A stretch of 49,910 nt of DNA from Woeseiaceae bacterium (GTDB lineage Bacteria; Pseudomonadota; Gammaproteobacteria; Steroidobacterales; Woeseiaceae): the NCBI GenBank assembly GCA_028822065.1, contig JAPKEL010000010.1, positions 1 to 49,910 of the forward strand, written 5' to 3'. Both the position numbers and the translations under genes were made by a program. The notes under the pieces were generated by a model that ran no database searches, was not told where the DNA came from, and saw nothing but the letters and a program-made list of their open reading frames with translations. Position 1 is the stretch's first letter, and each line of letters opens with the position of its first letter. Of the stretch, positions 9,367 through 19,471 are shown piece after piece.

Positions 9367-11268
9367 ATGTTACAAAATATAAGAGAGCGTTTTACCGGTA
9401 AGTTTGCGTTAGTCGTTTTGGCTTTAATCTGTTTGCCTTTTTTGTTTTTTGGGGTTCCAAGTGATTTTATTGCAACAGATTATGTAGCAAAAGTTAATGG
9501 TAATAAGGTGTCACAGGCATTTTTTGAAAACTCCTATCGCAATGAGTTGCTTCGTTATGACGCAGAAGGAGTTGAAGTCCCTGAGGAAGCAAGATCATTT
9601 GTTAGAGGAAATGTCCTTAATACTATTATTAATAATCTTTTAATTGATATCTATATTGATGAGAATGATGTGCAGGTGAGTGATGAATTTGTGACTAAGA
9701 TTATTACAGAAAACACACCAGACTTTCTTGTTGATGGTAAATTTTCAAAAGAAGTTTATTATTCTTGGCTTAACGAGCGTGTTCTTGAGCCAGCTCAATT
9801 TGAAGAAAGTCAAAGACTAAGTATGAGAAAAAAGCAATTACAAAGAGGGGTAATAGGGACTTCTTTTGTAACTCCATCTGAATATAGGCGGTATTTGAAT
9901 TTAGTTGGCGAGCAAAGAGAAGTAACGATTGCTGAAATTGATTTATCTATTTTAGCTGAACCTATTGAGTTGAAAGATGAGGATATTGAGACATACTATT
10001 CCACGCGTCTTAATGAATTTATGCAACCTGAGTCTATAAATTTTGATTACATAGAAATAAACAAAGACATGATGAATGATATGAGCACCATTAATGAAGA
10101 GGAAATAAGACAGTATTTTGAGGATTCGAAACAACGTTTTGCTCAAGAAGAGAGACGTCAAGCAAGCCATATTCTTATTTTGTTCGGTGATGATGAGACA
10201 GTATCAGAAAAAAAAGCTCAAGAAGCTCTTGAAAGATCTAAACAAGGTGAGAGCTTTTCTGAATTAGCACTCGAATATTCTGATGACGGCGGTACAAAAG
10301 AGCGAGGCGGTGACCTTGGGATGCTAACCAAATCTCAATTACCTGGAGCATTGGGTGATGCTGTTTTTGCTATGGATGTGAATGAAATTAGTAATTTAGT
10401 CAGAACAGATTTTGGTTTTCATATTACCCAGTTAAATAAAAAAGAATCAGACGGGCAAGTACCATTTGAATCAGTTAGAGGTGAATTGGAGGCGGAATTA
10501 AAAGCTCAAGAATCTAGTGTCAATTTTACTAAAATTGAAAGAGAGCTATCTGATGCATTATTTGATGCTAAGGATATCTCAGTTCTAGCTCAGGATTTAA
10601 ATTTTGACTTAAATAAACTAGAAGGCTTTAATGATAATGGTGGTGGAGTTTTTGGTGCCAATCAAATTGTTATTGACGCATTATTTGATGCCCAAAGGAA
10701 TAATGATCTCCAGTTATCCGATATTATTGAGATTGATGCGAATCGTTCGATTGTCTTTCAGGTTACCGAGTTTAAAGATGCAACCGTTAAACCTATAGAG
10801 GAAGTACGCGATCAAATAATCAGTGAGATGAAATTTGTCTCCGCCGAGGTACTTGCAAATAATATAGCGATTAAGATAGAAGAGCTTATGGAGAGTGATG
10901 GAGATATAGCATCCACTTTGGCTGAGCTTGATTCTGTCTCATTGCGTGAGGTAATTATTAATCGTGTTACTGAGGATGTTGATTTTGTTATTCAAGCTAA
11001 TGTGTTTGGCATGAAGAAACCGCTTCCGGGAAGTTCAAAAGTTAGTACAGTTGTGATGCAAAACTCCAATTATGCTGTCTTTAAGCTTAAAAACCATGCA
11101 TATGGTGTCCCTGAGATGATACCTCAAGAAGAACGTGATGCGGCTAAAGAAAGGTTGAATCAGCAATCTGGAGTTTTTGATTACACGGCATTTGTCTCTG
11201 AACTGCAATTGAACGCAGAGATTGAAAAAGATGAAGAGCTTTTAAACTCGGCCAGTATGTTCGATTAA
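9367..11268 (+). CDS. ppiD: Membrane-anchored periplasmic folding chaperone PpiD (SurA_N and PPIC domains)
   Basis: Inner-membrane protein whose periplasmic part assists newly secreted proteins near the SecYEG exit. A short cytoplasmic tail precedes a membrane segment at about residues 13-30 (VLALICLPFLFFG). A SurA-like N-terminal domain comes next. The parvulin (PPIC) domain lies at about 262-360, from QASHILI to GFHITQL with the GGDLGM turn. The 633 residues match PpiD. There is no clear ribosome binding site at the ATG. The place after hupB is conserved. PpiD parvulin domains are often catalytically weak, which I cannot judge here. Confidence 0.92.
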   Translation: MLQNIRERFTGKFALVVLALICLPFLFFGVPSDFIATDYVAKVNGNKVSQAFFENSYRNELLRYDAEGVEVPEEARSFVRGNVLNTIINNLLIDIYIDENDVQVSDEFVTKIITENTPDFLVDGKFSKEVYYSWLNERVLEPAQFEESQRLSMRKKQLQRGVIGTSFVTPSEYRRYLNLVGEQREVTIAEIDLSILAEPIELKDEDIETYYSTRLNEFMQPESINFDYIEINKDMMNDMSTINEEEIRQYFEDSKQRFAQEERRQASHILILFGDDETVSEKKAQEALERSKQGESFSELALEYSDDGGTKERGGDLGMLTKSQLPGALGDAVFAMDVNEISNLVRTDFGFHITQLNKKESDGQVPFESVRGELEAELKAQESSVNFTKIERELSDALFDAKDISVLAQDLNFDLNKLEGFNDNGGGVFGANQIVIDALFDAQRNNDLQLSDIIEIDANRSIVFQVTEFKDATVKPIEEVRDQIISEMKFVSAEVLANNIAIKIEELMESDGDIASTLAELDSVSLREVIINRVTEDVDFVIQANVFGMKKPLPGSSKVSTVVMQNSNYAVFKLKNHAYGVPEMIPQEERDAAKERLNQQSGVFDYTAFVSELQLNAEIEKDEELLNSASMFD

Positions 11269-11287
11269 TATTGTAAATGATGGAGTT

Positions 11288-12583
11288 ATGATGCAAAAAA
11301 TTGAATTACACTGGCAGATATTAATTGCAATCATTTTGGCTGCAATTTCTGGGTGGATAGTCAACGGCTTAATTGCCTCTGGTAATAATGACCCATCAAT
11401 TTTAGGAATAAGTATTCTCGGCTTCTTTAAGTATATCGGTACATTATTTTTGAATGCGTTAAAGATGATTATTGTCCCTTTAATTTTTTCATCCATCACC
11501 GTTGGCGTTGCTGGTATTGGTACTGGAGGGAATCTTGGTCGATTAGGTGGTAAGACATTACTGTTTTATATATCAACAACTCTTGCGGCAATATTAGTGG
11601 GCCTAGTATTAATTAATATTATAAACCCAGGTTATATGGATGGTAAGCCTGTCGGAGATATGTTGGCACTAGATTCATCTGGAGTCGAAATAGCAAATGT
11701 AGCGCAAGGTCGTGGGCCCGGCGATATAGCTAAAGTATTTCAATCAATGGTTCCGCCTAATATATTTAAAGCTGCTGCAGAAGGGCAGATTTTGGGCATC
11801 ATATTTTTTGCTTTTTTGTTTGGATATTTTATGACTAAATTACCAAGCGAAAAGTCAGCGCCATTATTTTCATTCTGGGAAAGTGTTTTTGCCATTATAA
11901 TGAAAATGACAGAATGGATTATGAAGTTCGCACCTATTGGTGTCTATGGCTTAGTGGCGACAGTGGTCGCCGAAGCAGGATTTCATGCGGTTGGCCCTTT
12001 GGCGGTTTTTGCATTCACAGTAATTTTGGCTTTACTTGTGCATGTGTTAATTATTTTACCTTGTTTATTGAAATTTGTAGGCGGGCTCTCTCCTTATGGT
12101 TTTTTCTCAGCTATGGCGCCAGCCATGTTAACTGCTTTTTCAACCGCCTCGTCATCAGCAACTCTTCCAATCACTATGGAATGTGTCGAGGAAAATGTAG
12201 GCGTCTCAAATAAAATTTCTAGCTTTGTTTTGCCGTTAGGTGCCACTGTCAATATGAATGGCACTGCTTTGTATGAATGTGCTGCAGCTATGTTTTTGGC
12301 TCAAGCTTATGGATTAGATTTAACATTTGGAGTGCAATTCTCGATTGTATTTATTGCGCTACTTACATCGGTGGGCGTCGCCGGTGTTCCTTCTGCATCC
12401 TTGGTTGCTATTGCTATAATATTAGGAGCTGTTGGTCTTCCAATGGAGGCCATAGGTGTGTTACTAGTATTTGATCGTGTACTTGATATGGCTCGAACTA
12501 GTGTGAATATTTTTGGTGACGCCTGTTGCGCTGCAATTGTCGCAAGACTTGAAGGTGAAGAAACAAAGCTAGCTGCAAATTAG
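11288..12583 (+). CDS. Dicarboxylate/amino acid:cation symporter (DAACS family)
   Basis: Inner-membrane importer of the GltP/DctA family, coupling uptake of acidic amino acids or C4-dicarboxylates to sodium or protons. Eight or so hydrophobic segments are visible in 431 residues. The serine-rich re-entrant loop STASSSATLPIT lies near 284-295, and the cation/substrate motif NMNGTAL near 322-328. Both are intact. GGAG sits 4 bases before the first of two adjacent ATG codons (11288 and 11291); either may be used. It lies 19 bases after ppiD. The substrate (glutamate, aspartate or succinate) is not decided. Confidence 0.88.
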   Translation: MMQKIELHWQILIAIILAAISGWIVNGLIASGNNDPSILGISILGFFKYIGTLFLNALKMIIVPLIFSSITVGVAGIGTGGNLGRLGGKTLLFYISTTLAAILVGLVLINIINPGYMDGKPVGDMLALDSSGVEIANVAQGRGPGDIAKVFQSMVPPNIFKAAAEGQILGIIFFAFLFGYFMTKLPSEKSAPLFSFWESVFAIIMKMTEWIMKFAPIGVYGLVATVVAEAGFHAVGPLAVFAFTVILALLVHVLIILPCLLKFVGGLSPYGFFSAMAPAMLTAFSTASSSATLPITMECVEENVGVSNKISSFVLPLGATVNMNGTALYECAAAMFLAQAYGLDLTFGVQFSIVFIALLTSVGVAGVPSASLVAIAIILGAVGLPMEAIGVLLVFDRVLDMARTSVNIFGDACCAAIVARLEGEETKLAAN

Positions 12584-12584
12584 A

Positions 12585-13376
12585 TTACTTTTTTTCTTCT
12601 AAATGCATACCGATTGTATTAAAGCCGCCATCTACATACATTATCTCACCGGTAACTCCTAAAGCTAAATCTGAGCACAAAAATGCTGCTGCGTTGCCAA
12701 CGTCTTCCGGGGTTACGTTACGCCTAATTGGAGCGACTCGTTCTATATGGCTGAGCATTTTTCTAAAATCTGAAATACCAGCCGCAGCAAGAGTTTTTAT
12801 TGCACCAGCCGATATTCCATTCACTCGGATTCCTCTCGGTCCAAGATCTGCCGCTAAGAACCTTACATTAGCCTCCAGACTGGCTTTTGCGAGACCCATT
12901 ACATTATAATTAGGGATGGCTCGAATAGCACCGAGATAAGAGAGAGTGAGGATGGAGCTTTGATTATTTTCCATTAGTGATAAGGTTGATTTTGCCAGTG
13001 CTGCGAGACTATAACTCGATATATCATGCGCGATCTGGAACCCTTCTCTTGTTACGCTTTCCACATAAGTTCCCACAAGTTGATCTCTGGGAGCAAAGCC
13101 CACTGAATGGACTAATATATTAAGTGAATCCCAATGTTTTCTGATCGTTGGTTCTATAGCTTCGATTTCATCATCATGTGCCACATCTAGCGCGAAAGTA
13201 ATGTTTGAGTTAAGTTCATCTGCCATTGCTTCAACACGAGGCTTTAGCTTTTCATTTTGATAGGTGAAAGCTAACTCTGCTCCTTCTCTGGCAAATGCTT
13301 GAGCAATTCCCCAGGCTATAGATCGCTTACTTGCTAAGCCTACGATCAGTGCCTTTTTACCGGTCATGAAACCCAT
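12585..13376 (-). CDS. fabI: Enoyl-[acyl-carrier-protein] reductase FabI
   Basis: NADH-dependent last step of each fatty acid elongation cycle. A short-chain dehydrogenase with the FabI-type nucleotide site [11 protein letters not shown] (13-23). The catalytic residues Tyr147, Tyr157 and Lys164 (in NYNVMGLAK) equal E. coli Tyr146, Tyr156 and Lys163. The 263 residues are normal. The ATG at 13376 is supported by AAGGGA about 7 bases upstream; a second Met at residue 4 is less likely. It converges on the symporter with one base between stops and follows mltD on the same strand after 67 bases. Confidence 0.96.
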   Translation of the reverse strand: MGFMTGKKALIVGLASKRSIAWGIAQAFAREGAELAFTYQNEKLKPRVEAMADELNSNITFALDVAHDDEIEAIEPTIRKHWDSLNILVHSVGFAPRDQLVGTYVESVTREGFQIAHDISSYSLAALAKSTLSLMENNQSSILTLSYLGAIRAIPNYNVMGLAKASLEANVRFLAADLGPRGIRVNGISAGAIKTLAAAGISDFRKMLSHIERVAPIRRNVTPEDVGNAAAFLCSDLALGVTGEIMYVDGGFNTIGMHLEEKK

Positions 13377-13443
13377 ACTTGAATCCCTTGTTTGTGGATT
13401 TAATTTATTTATTAATAGTAGTGATGATTATCAATAAAGGCAA

Positions 13444-15036
13444 TTAACTGGATTGCTTTGTGACATCAACGTATAAAGTTAATTTTTGATTTGGCCTTAA
13501 AATTTTCTCTTGGTCTAAATTGTTCCATCTAGCTAAATCTACGATAGTAACTCTAAATTTTTTAGCTATTAGATACAATGAATCACCATTTTTTACGGCA
13601 TAATTCAGTTTACGTTTAATCGGTTTGTCACTAATTACTGGTTCGTTGGTCCAGATTACTAATTTATCACCTATTGATAACATGTCTTTTGGGGACAAAT
13701 TATTCCATGTTGCAAGAGAGTTGATTTTCACATTGTACTTTCTGGCAATGAGCCAAAAACTTTCTCCTCTTTTTATGATGTGCTCTGTTCGTTGACCGGA
13801 TCTCTTTTTATTTTGCTTACTAATAAGTCTCTGATCTGACGTACCTGTATAAGTATTTAATTTTTTGTAAGCCATTGGGATCATCAAAAAAGAATTCGAT
13901 TGAATTAAATTTGAATTAAGATCATTGGATATTTTGATTTGATTGGGGGTGGTATTATATTGCTGTGCAATTTCAGACAATGTTTCACCATACTTTACTA
14001 GATGACGTCTCCATCGTAACCGTTGATCTTTTGGAAGCAAGCTTAATGTTTGACTAAAGATTTGTACTTTATTCCTTGGGATAAGCAATCTATGAGGGCC
14101 ATTCGGACTCGTAGCCCAACGATTATTACCTGCATTAAGTATATATAAGTGCTGTAATTCTATTTCAGCCAATTCTGCAGCCAGCGCTAAATCAATTTGT
14201 TCATCAATCTCAACAATTGAAAAATATATTTCGTTCTCAATGACCGGCAATTCGATATTATATTTTTTCGGATATTTCATGATCTCAATGAGCGCAAGTA
14301 ATCTTGGTACATAAGCACTAGTCTGTCTTGATAGACTGAGGTTCCAAAAATCCACAGGGAGTGATTTATTTTTATTTTTCTGTATAGCTCTTGAAATACT
14401 TCCTTCTCCTGAGTTATAGGATGCAATTGCTAACAACCAATCTTTATCCATAAACTCATATAAATAAGCAAGATATTCTAGTGCTGCATTTGTAGATTCA
14501 ACAACGTCTCTTCTGCCGTCATACCACCAGTTTTGTTCTATACCGAATCTTGATGCTGTTATTGGTATCATCTGCCATAAACCAGCTGCTTGACCTATTG
14601 AATAAGCAAATGGATCATAAGAGCTCTCAATTATTGGCAAAAGAGCAAGCTCTAAAGGCATGTTTCTTTTTTTAAGTTCTGCAACAATATACGCCAGAAA
14701 TGGATTAGATTTAGTTAATACTTGAGACATATAGTTGTTATTTTTTTTTATAAAACTAATTTCGGCCTCTATTCTTTTATTTAATTTGTACTCAAGATCG
14801 AAGCTCATTCTTAATTTTTTTATCAAGTTTCTTGTGGGTTTTTTATATAAATGGTGATTGTAGTTTGTAATATGAAAAGGATATTTTTCTATTCCTTTTG
14901 AAAGCGAAGGCGAAACAATATTTTGATGTTGTTTTAACAGATCAAGTTGATCCATTAAATTATTTTTCGCGCTTAAATTTGTATATAAAAATAACAAATA
15001 AATTAAGCAATAAATATGATTAGACTTAATTCTCAT
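13444..15036 (-). CDS. mltD: Membrane-bound lytic murein transglycosylase D with three LysM domains
   Basis: Cleaves peptidoglycan glycan strands to 1,6-anhydro ends. An N-terminal signal sequence ends near residue 23 (NLSAKNN); I see no clear lipobox cysteine, unlike E. coli MltD. The SLT domain lies at about 115-235 with catalytic Glu137 in PIIESSYDP and the GLWQMIP and AIASYNSGEG motifs. Three LysM peptidoglycan-binding modules follow at 345-388, 418-462 and 478-523, each beginning VKxGE/D or IKRGE. The total of 530 residues fits. It is divergent from rnhA, so the 138-base gap holds both promoters. Confidence 0.94.
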   Translation of the reverse strand: MRIKSNHIYCLIYLLFLYTNLSAKNNLMDQLDLLKQHQNIVSPSLSKGIEKYPFHITNYNHHLYKKPTRNLIKKLRMSFDLEYKLNKRIEAEISFIKKNNNYMSQVLTKSNPFLAYIVAELKKRNMPLELALLPIIESSYDPFAYSIGQAAGLWQMIPITASRFGIEQNWWYDGRRDVVESTNAALEYLAYLYEFMDKDWLLAIASYNSGEGSISRAIQKNKNKSLPVDFWNLSLSRQTSAYVPRLLALIEIMKYPKKYNIELPVIENEIYFSIVEIDEQIDLALAAELAEIELQHLYILNAGNNRWATSPNGPHRLLIPRNKVQIFSQTLSLLPKDQRLRWRRHLVKYGETLSEIAQQYNTTPNQIKISNDLNSNLIQSNSFLMIPMAYKKLNTYTGTSDQRLISKQNKKRSGQRTEHIIKRGESFWLIARKYNVKINSLATWNNLSPKDMLSIGDKLVIWTNEPVISDKPIKRKLNYAVKNGDSLYLIAKKFRVTIVDLARWNNLDQEKILRPNQKLTLYVDVTKQSS

Positions 15037-15174
15037 GGTTCACTTTTGATTATTGGAATAAATCATAGAAGTAGCAATTTTCTTTAAATTAATTACAATC
15101 ATTTGATGGTTTAGATCGGTTTGGATTTGATATTATTAGTATAAGATGAATTTAGTATGAAGATAGGATTATAA

Positions 15175-15609
15175 ATGAAAAAAATAGAGATCTATACTGA
15201 TGGTGCATGTCGCGGTAATCCAGGGCCGGGCGGATGGGGTGCATTATTAATTTATCAAGGTACAAAAAAAACACTACATGGCGGGGCGTCTGATACAACA
15301 AATAACAGAATGGAGATGCAAGCCGTGATTGAAGCATTAAAGGTCTTAAAATCTAAATGTGAGATAAAACTATATACGGATTCAAAATATGTAATGGATG
15401 GAATCAATAAGTGGCTCCCAGGATGGAAAAAAAGAGACTGGAAAACGGCAGGTAAAAAGGCAGTTAAAAATCAGGATTTATGGGAAGTATTAGATCTAGC
15501 AATTAAGATGCATGAAATAGAATGGCACTGGGTCAAAGGCCATACCGGTAATTTAGGTAATGAAGAGGCCGATTCTTTGGCAAATCGCGGTATTGATGAG
15601 TTACGTTAA
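15175..15609 (+). CDS. rnhA: Ribonuclease HI
   Basis: Degrades RNA in RNA-DNA hybrids. The active-site residues Asp9 ([11 protein letters not shown]), Glu47 (NRMEMQA), Asp69 (YTDSKYV), His123 (KGHTGN) and Asp133 (EEADSLA) each sit one position before their E. coli counterparts (10, 48, 70, 124, 134). The basic handle region [11 protein letters not shown] is present. The 144 residues are typical. The dnaQ gene starts 26 bases downstream, so the pair is probably one operon, as in many gammaproteobacteria. Confidence 0.96.
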   Translation: MKKIEIYTDGACRGNPGPGGWGALLIYQGTKKTLHGGASDTTNNRMEMQAVIEALKVLKSKCEIKLYTDSKYVMDGINKWLPGWKKRDWKTAGKKAVKNQDLWEVLDLAIKMHEIEWHWVKGHTGNLGNEEADSLANRGIDELR

Positions 15610-15635
15610 AATCAATTTATGAGGACATTGGAACA

Positions 15636-16340
15636 ATGAGGCAGATAGCGCTGGATACAGAAACAACTGGTATTAACACTTCCGATGGTCATAGAGTGAT
15701 CGAAATAGGTTGTGTCGAAATGGATAATAGAAGAATAACTGGTCGTGAGTATCATTGTTATTTGAACCCAAGAAGAGAGATTGATGAAGGCGCTATAAGA
15801 ATACATGGCTTGACTTTAGATAAGCTCAAAGATAAACCTTTGTTTGAGGATATTGCCGATGAGTTCTTAGAATTTATCGCTGACTCGGAGTTGATTATCC
15901 ATAACGCTAGATTTGATGTGGGATTTCTAGATAATGAGTTATCGTTAATAGCTCATAAAAAAAACTCTATTGAGAATCATGCTTTGGTATTGGATACGCT
16001 TGCAATGGCAAGAAGTATGCACCCAGGTAAAAAAAATAGTTTAGACGCACTATGTAATCGATATTTAATTGACCGAACAGCAAGACAAGTCCATGGCGCT
16101 TTAATTGATGCGGATTTATTAGCAAAAGTCTATTTAGCAATGACGGGCGGTCAAGAAACGTTAAACCTTGGTGAAATTAGCAAGAATCAGAATGCAAAAG
16201 AAGGACCTTTAATAGCAGATTCAAATTTACCTCAAGTGCTACTTGAAGCGAATACTTCTGAGTTAGAGGCGCATGAATTATTTTTAGATAAAATGATGAC
16301 TGAAGGAAACTGCCTTTGGCGGAAAAATAGCGAAAACTAA
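15636..16340 (+). CDS. dnaQ: DNA polymerase III epsilon subunit, 3'-5' proofreading exonuclease
   Basis: Proofreading subunit of the replicase. The DEDDh exonuclease residues are Asp7 and Glu9 (LDTETTG), Asp94 (HNARFDVGF), His153 (VHGALIDAD) and Asp158; their spacing equals E. coli DnaQ once a short deletion is allowed for. The exonuclease domain fills about 1-175; the remaining C-terminal tail of about 60 residues would hold the polymerase alpha-binding part. The length of 234 is close to the E. coli 243. It follows rnhA on the same strand. Confidence 0.94.
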   Translation: MRQIALDTETTGINTSDGHRVIEIGCVEMDNRRITGREYHCYLNPRREIDEGAIRIHGLTLDKLKDKPLFEDIADEFLEFIADSELIIHNARFDVGFLDNELSLIAHKKNSIENHALVLDTLAMARSMHPGKKNSLDALCNRYLIDRTARQVHGALIDADLLAKVYLAMTGGQETLNLGEISKNQNAKEGPLIADSNLPQVLLEANTSELEAHELFLDKMMTEGNCLWRKNSEN

Positions 16341-16444
16341 GTGTTAAAATTTAGTGTATAAATTATTCAATTTTATTATAATTAGACGGTTATAATATTT
16401 TAAACACACACACATTTTTCATATCTAACTGCATGGAGTAATGA

Positions 16445-17788
16445 ATGGATGCTGCACATATTATTGAAATGAATCAAGGCATGATGGTCTCAGGGATTAT
16501 TTTGGCTATGAGCTTTATTGGAATTTTCACCGAAACTTTGCATGGCTTTTCACGTGTAAAAGTAGCAATGCTGGGTGCTGCCGTAATGTTAGTTGTGGGC
16601 CAGTATTATGGTTTTTATTCGCCAGAAGGAGCTTTTGAAGCGGTTGACTGGAATGTCGTTTTCCTTTTAGGAGCCATGATGGCAATCGTATCGATTATGA
16701 TTAATAGTGGTGGTTTTGAAGTACTTGCAGCAAACATTGGGAAAGTTGCAAAAGGTCGGCAATTCATGCTTCTAGCGATGCTTGGCACTGCGGTAACTGT
16801 GATTTCATTGCTGCTGGACAATGTTACTACGGTAGTTATATTTGGTCCTTTGATTGTGCTTATTTGTCAGAAAATGAGAGTTAGCGCTATTCCTTATTTA
16901 ATGGCTGCGGCACTTCTTTCTGATACAGGTGGAGTAGCAACGCTTGTTGGTGACCCGCCAAACTTGATGATCGGTTCGGCTGCAAATATTGAATTTATGC
17001 CTTTTGTGGCTAAGATGGGTCCAATTGTTTTTGTTGCTTGGATTGCTACATTATTTTTTCTGCGTTATCTGTTTAAAGAGGATTTGGCTGTTACACCAGA
17101 AGGTACATTCGAAGATTCGATTCCATATAAAGATAAAGGATTATGGAATAAATCAGTGGCAGTTTTAGGTGTAATGGTAGTGCTGTTTATAATTCACGGC
17201 CAAATACACTGGGAGCCATGGATGGTTGCAGGAACTGGCCTGATAATACTTTCTATTTTAGCAAAGGAAATTGAGTTTGAAGAAGTTATGCATGAAGTAG
17301 AGATACCTTTACTGATGTTCTTTGTTTCCTTATTTATGATCGTTGGCGGCGTTGAGGGAAGTAAATTTCTAGAATATCTTGGGCAATTTATCATTCCTTT
17401 TGTCAAGGAAGATTTTTTGATGGCTTGTATCATTTTGATGTGGGTCGCAGCAATTATGTCTGCTGCAATCGATAATATTCCATTCACAGCTGCAATGATT
17501 CCGATTATTTTGGCTTTAGAGACACAGGGAGTGAATGTGGCTGCATTATGGTGGTGTCTTGCCATCGGTGTGGGTATGGGCGGTAATGGAACTCACATTG
17601 GCTCGACTGCCAATGTCTATATTGTTACTGTCTCTGAAAGATTGGCTAAAACTGAAGGAAATCCTGATTTAGCTATAACTCCACTAAAATGGGCACAAAA
17701 AGGGTTGCCGGTAATGTTATTAACGTTGGTTATATGTACTGTAATTATGTATATTTTCTTCCCTTATTACGCCCAACCACTTCATTGA
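16445..17788 (+). CDS. ArsB/NhaD-family permease, probably Na+/H+ antiporter
   Basis: Inner-membrane ion transporter of the IT superfamily, 447 residues with about eleven hydrophobic segments. Family motifs include LLDNVTTVV (about 122-130), DTGGVATLVGDPPNLMIG (about 159-176) and, in the second half, DNIPFTAAMIPI and GGNGTHIGSTANV. The two pseudo-repeats each carry a DN-x-T/P and a GxxGT/PPN signature. The NhaD subgroup is the likeliest; ArsB-type arsenite or SLC13-type anion transport cannot be excluded. Start: the ATG at 16445 with GGAG 7 bases upstream; another ATG four bases earlier is out of frame. TATAAT at 16391-16396 may belong to its promoter. Confidence 0.8.
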   Translation: MDAAHIIEMNQGMMVSGIILAMSFIGIFTETLHGFSRVKVAMLGAAVMLVVGQYYGFYSPEGAFEAVDWNVVFLLGAMMAIVSIMINSGGFEVLAANIGKVAKGRQFMLLAMLGTAVTVISLLLDNVTTVVIFGPLIVLICQKMRVSAIPYLMAAALLSDTGGVATLVGDPPNLMIGSAANIEFMPFVAKMGPIVFVAWIATLFFLRYLFKEDLAVTPEGTFEDSIPYKDKGLWNKSVAVLGVMVVLFIIHGQIHWEPWMVAGTGLIILSILAKEIEFEEVMHEVEIPLLMFFVSLFMIVGGVEGSKFLEYLGQFIIPFVKEDFLMACIILMWVAAIMSAAIDNIPFTAAMIPIILALETQGVNVAALWWCLAIGVGMGGNGTHIGSTANVYIVTVSERLAKTEGNPDLAITPLKWAQKGLPVMLLTLVICTVIMYIFFPYYAQPLH

Positions 17789-17845
17789 CTTGTTGATACT
17801 GAGTTAGAGTAAAATTAACTTTTCTTAAAAAGTATAATAAATGTA

Positions 17846-19450
17846 ATGATTAAAAGGCATCTAAATCGACGATATCCTCTTGATTTAGATGCTTGGAAGT
17901 CATTGAAAGATCATTATCGTGATGATTTAAAAAATAAAACGATAGCATCTCTTTTTAAGTGCGAGCGAAATAGATCTTCTAAATTATGCCTTGAGGTCGG
18001 CGAACTTAAGCTTGATTACTCAAAAAATTTACTTAACCATCAAACAATAAATTTATTTTCAGAGCTTGCCAAAGAAGCACAAATCAATGAATCAATTGAG
18101 GGTATGTTTTCTGGTGAATGTATTAATACGTCCGAAAAACGTCCTGCTTTACATGTAGCCTTGCGCTCAAAATTATCAGATCAGATTGCATTAAATACAA
18201 AAGATGTCGATGAGATTTGGAGTACCCAGAACAGGATGGAGCATTTTATAACCTCTTTGCATTCAGGGGCTATTTCTGGATACACAGGTAAGAATATTAT
18301 CAATGTTGTCAATATAGGTATCGGCGGCTCAGATCTCGGTCCATCGATGGCAGTTTTTGCATTGCGTGATTACTGGGTAGAGGGCATGAAATATCATAGC
18401 GTATCTAATGGTGACGGGGTTGAGCTGCAAGATCTTCTTTCAGAACTAGAGTTAGAAGAAACTATATTTATCATTGCCTCGAAATCTTTTTCCACCAAAG
18501 AGACTGTTCATAATGCTGAGCTTGCTCGCTCGGTAATGGAAGAGCGTTATGGCCCACGATCTATAAAACATCATTTTGTTGGCATTTCAAATAATGAAGT
18601 TGCTATGCATGAGTTTGGCATTCAAGTGGATTATCGATTTAAAATAGCTGATTGGGTTGGAGGTAGGTTTTCTATTTGTTCAGCAATTAGCTTGTCTTTA
18701 GCTTGTATTATTGGTATGCAGAATTTTAAAAAACTACTTGAAGGTGCCAGAAGAATGGATATGCATTTTAGGCAAGCTCCATTTTCTGAGAATATGCCTA
18801 TGATGTTAGCTTTGATAGCAGTTTTTAATTCCAATATTATTGGTGCTCACTCACAAGCAATTCTTTCTTATAGCTCTAGATTAAAACTGCTTACTCCTTA
18901 TTTACAACAATTGCATATGGAATCTTTAGGTAAAAGCACGCGAATTGACGGGTCAGATGTATGCTTGGAGACAGGAAATGTTATTTGGGGTGGATCTGCC
19001 TCTGATGGGCAACACTCTTTTTATCAACTGCTACATCAGGGTAAGCAAACGATACCGGTTGATTTTATCTTGCCTATTTTGAGTTCATCTAAGAAGGATA
19101 ATACTTACAATCAAGCGAATTGTTTAGCCCAAAGCGAAGCATTGATGGATGGCTTTATTTCCAAGGAAAAAGAGCAAATGCATAATGGAAATAGACCAAG
19201 TAATACCATTATATTTGATCAAATTTCACCTGTAGCATTAGGTCAACTCATCGCCCTTTATGAGCATAAAGTATTTGTTCAGGGAGTGATTTATGGAATT
19301 AATCCATTTGATCAATTTGGTGTGGAATTGGGAAAAAAGATGGCTAGCTCATTAACCAAAATAATTGAAAATGAAGAATCCTATAAGGGTAAGAATTTGT
19401 CTACTAAAAATTTGATAAGGCTCGTTAGGGCCTCTAATAATAAAGATTAA
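17846..19450 (+). CDS. pgi: Glucose-6-phosphate isomerase
   Basis: Interconverts glucose-6-phosphate and fructose-6-phosphate. The sugar phosphate site IGIGGSDLGP lies near residues 155-164, the GGRFSICSA signature near 270, and the catalytic region HMESLGKSTR with glutamate near 357, followed by GGSASDGQHSFYQL. The length of 534 is slightly below the E. coli enzyme (549). The ribosome binding site is weak. The gene is followed after 21 bases by a mannose-6-phosphate isomerase-like cupin, and then by a phosphomannomutase, which suggests that fructose-6-phosphate is drawn here towards mannose sugars. Confidence 0.95.
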   Translation: MIKRHLNRRYPLDLDAWKSLKDHYRDDLKNKTIASLFKCERNRSSKLCLEVGELKLDYSKNLLNHQTINLFSELAKEAQINESIEGMFSGECINTSEKRPALHVALRSKLSDQIALNTKDVDEIWSTQNRMEHFITSLHSGAISGYTGKNIINVVNIGIGGSDLGPSMAVFALRDYWVEGMKYHSVSNGDGVELQDLLSELELEETIFIIASKSFSTKETVHNAELARSVMEERYGPRSIKHHFVGISNNEVAMHEFGIQVDYRFKIADWVGGRFSICSAISLSLACIIGMQNFKKLLEGARRMDMHFRQAPFSENMPMMLALIAVFNSNIIGAHSQAILSYSSRLKLLTPYLQQLHMESLGKSTRIDGSDVCLETGNVIWGGSASDGQHSFYQLLHQGKQTIPVDFILPILSSSKKDNTYNQANCLAQSEALMDGFISKEKEQMHNGNRPSNTIIFDQISPVALGQLIALYEHKVFVQGVIYGINPFDQFGVELGKKMASSLTKIIENEESYKGKNLSTKNLIRLVRASNNKD

Positions 19451-19471
19451 ACTATAAAATAGGAAAAAGAA

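Noticed and set aside
16403-16413. Short AC-repeat before the NhaD-type gene
   Set aside because: Only about five units; too short to suggest phase variation.
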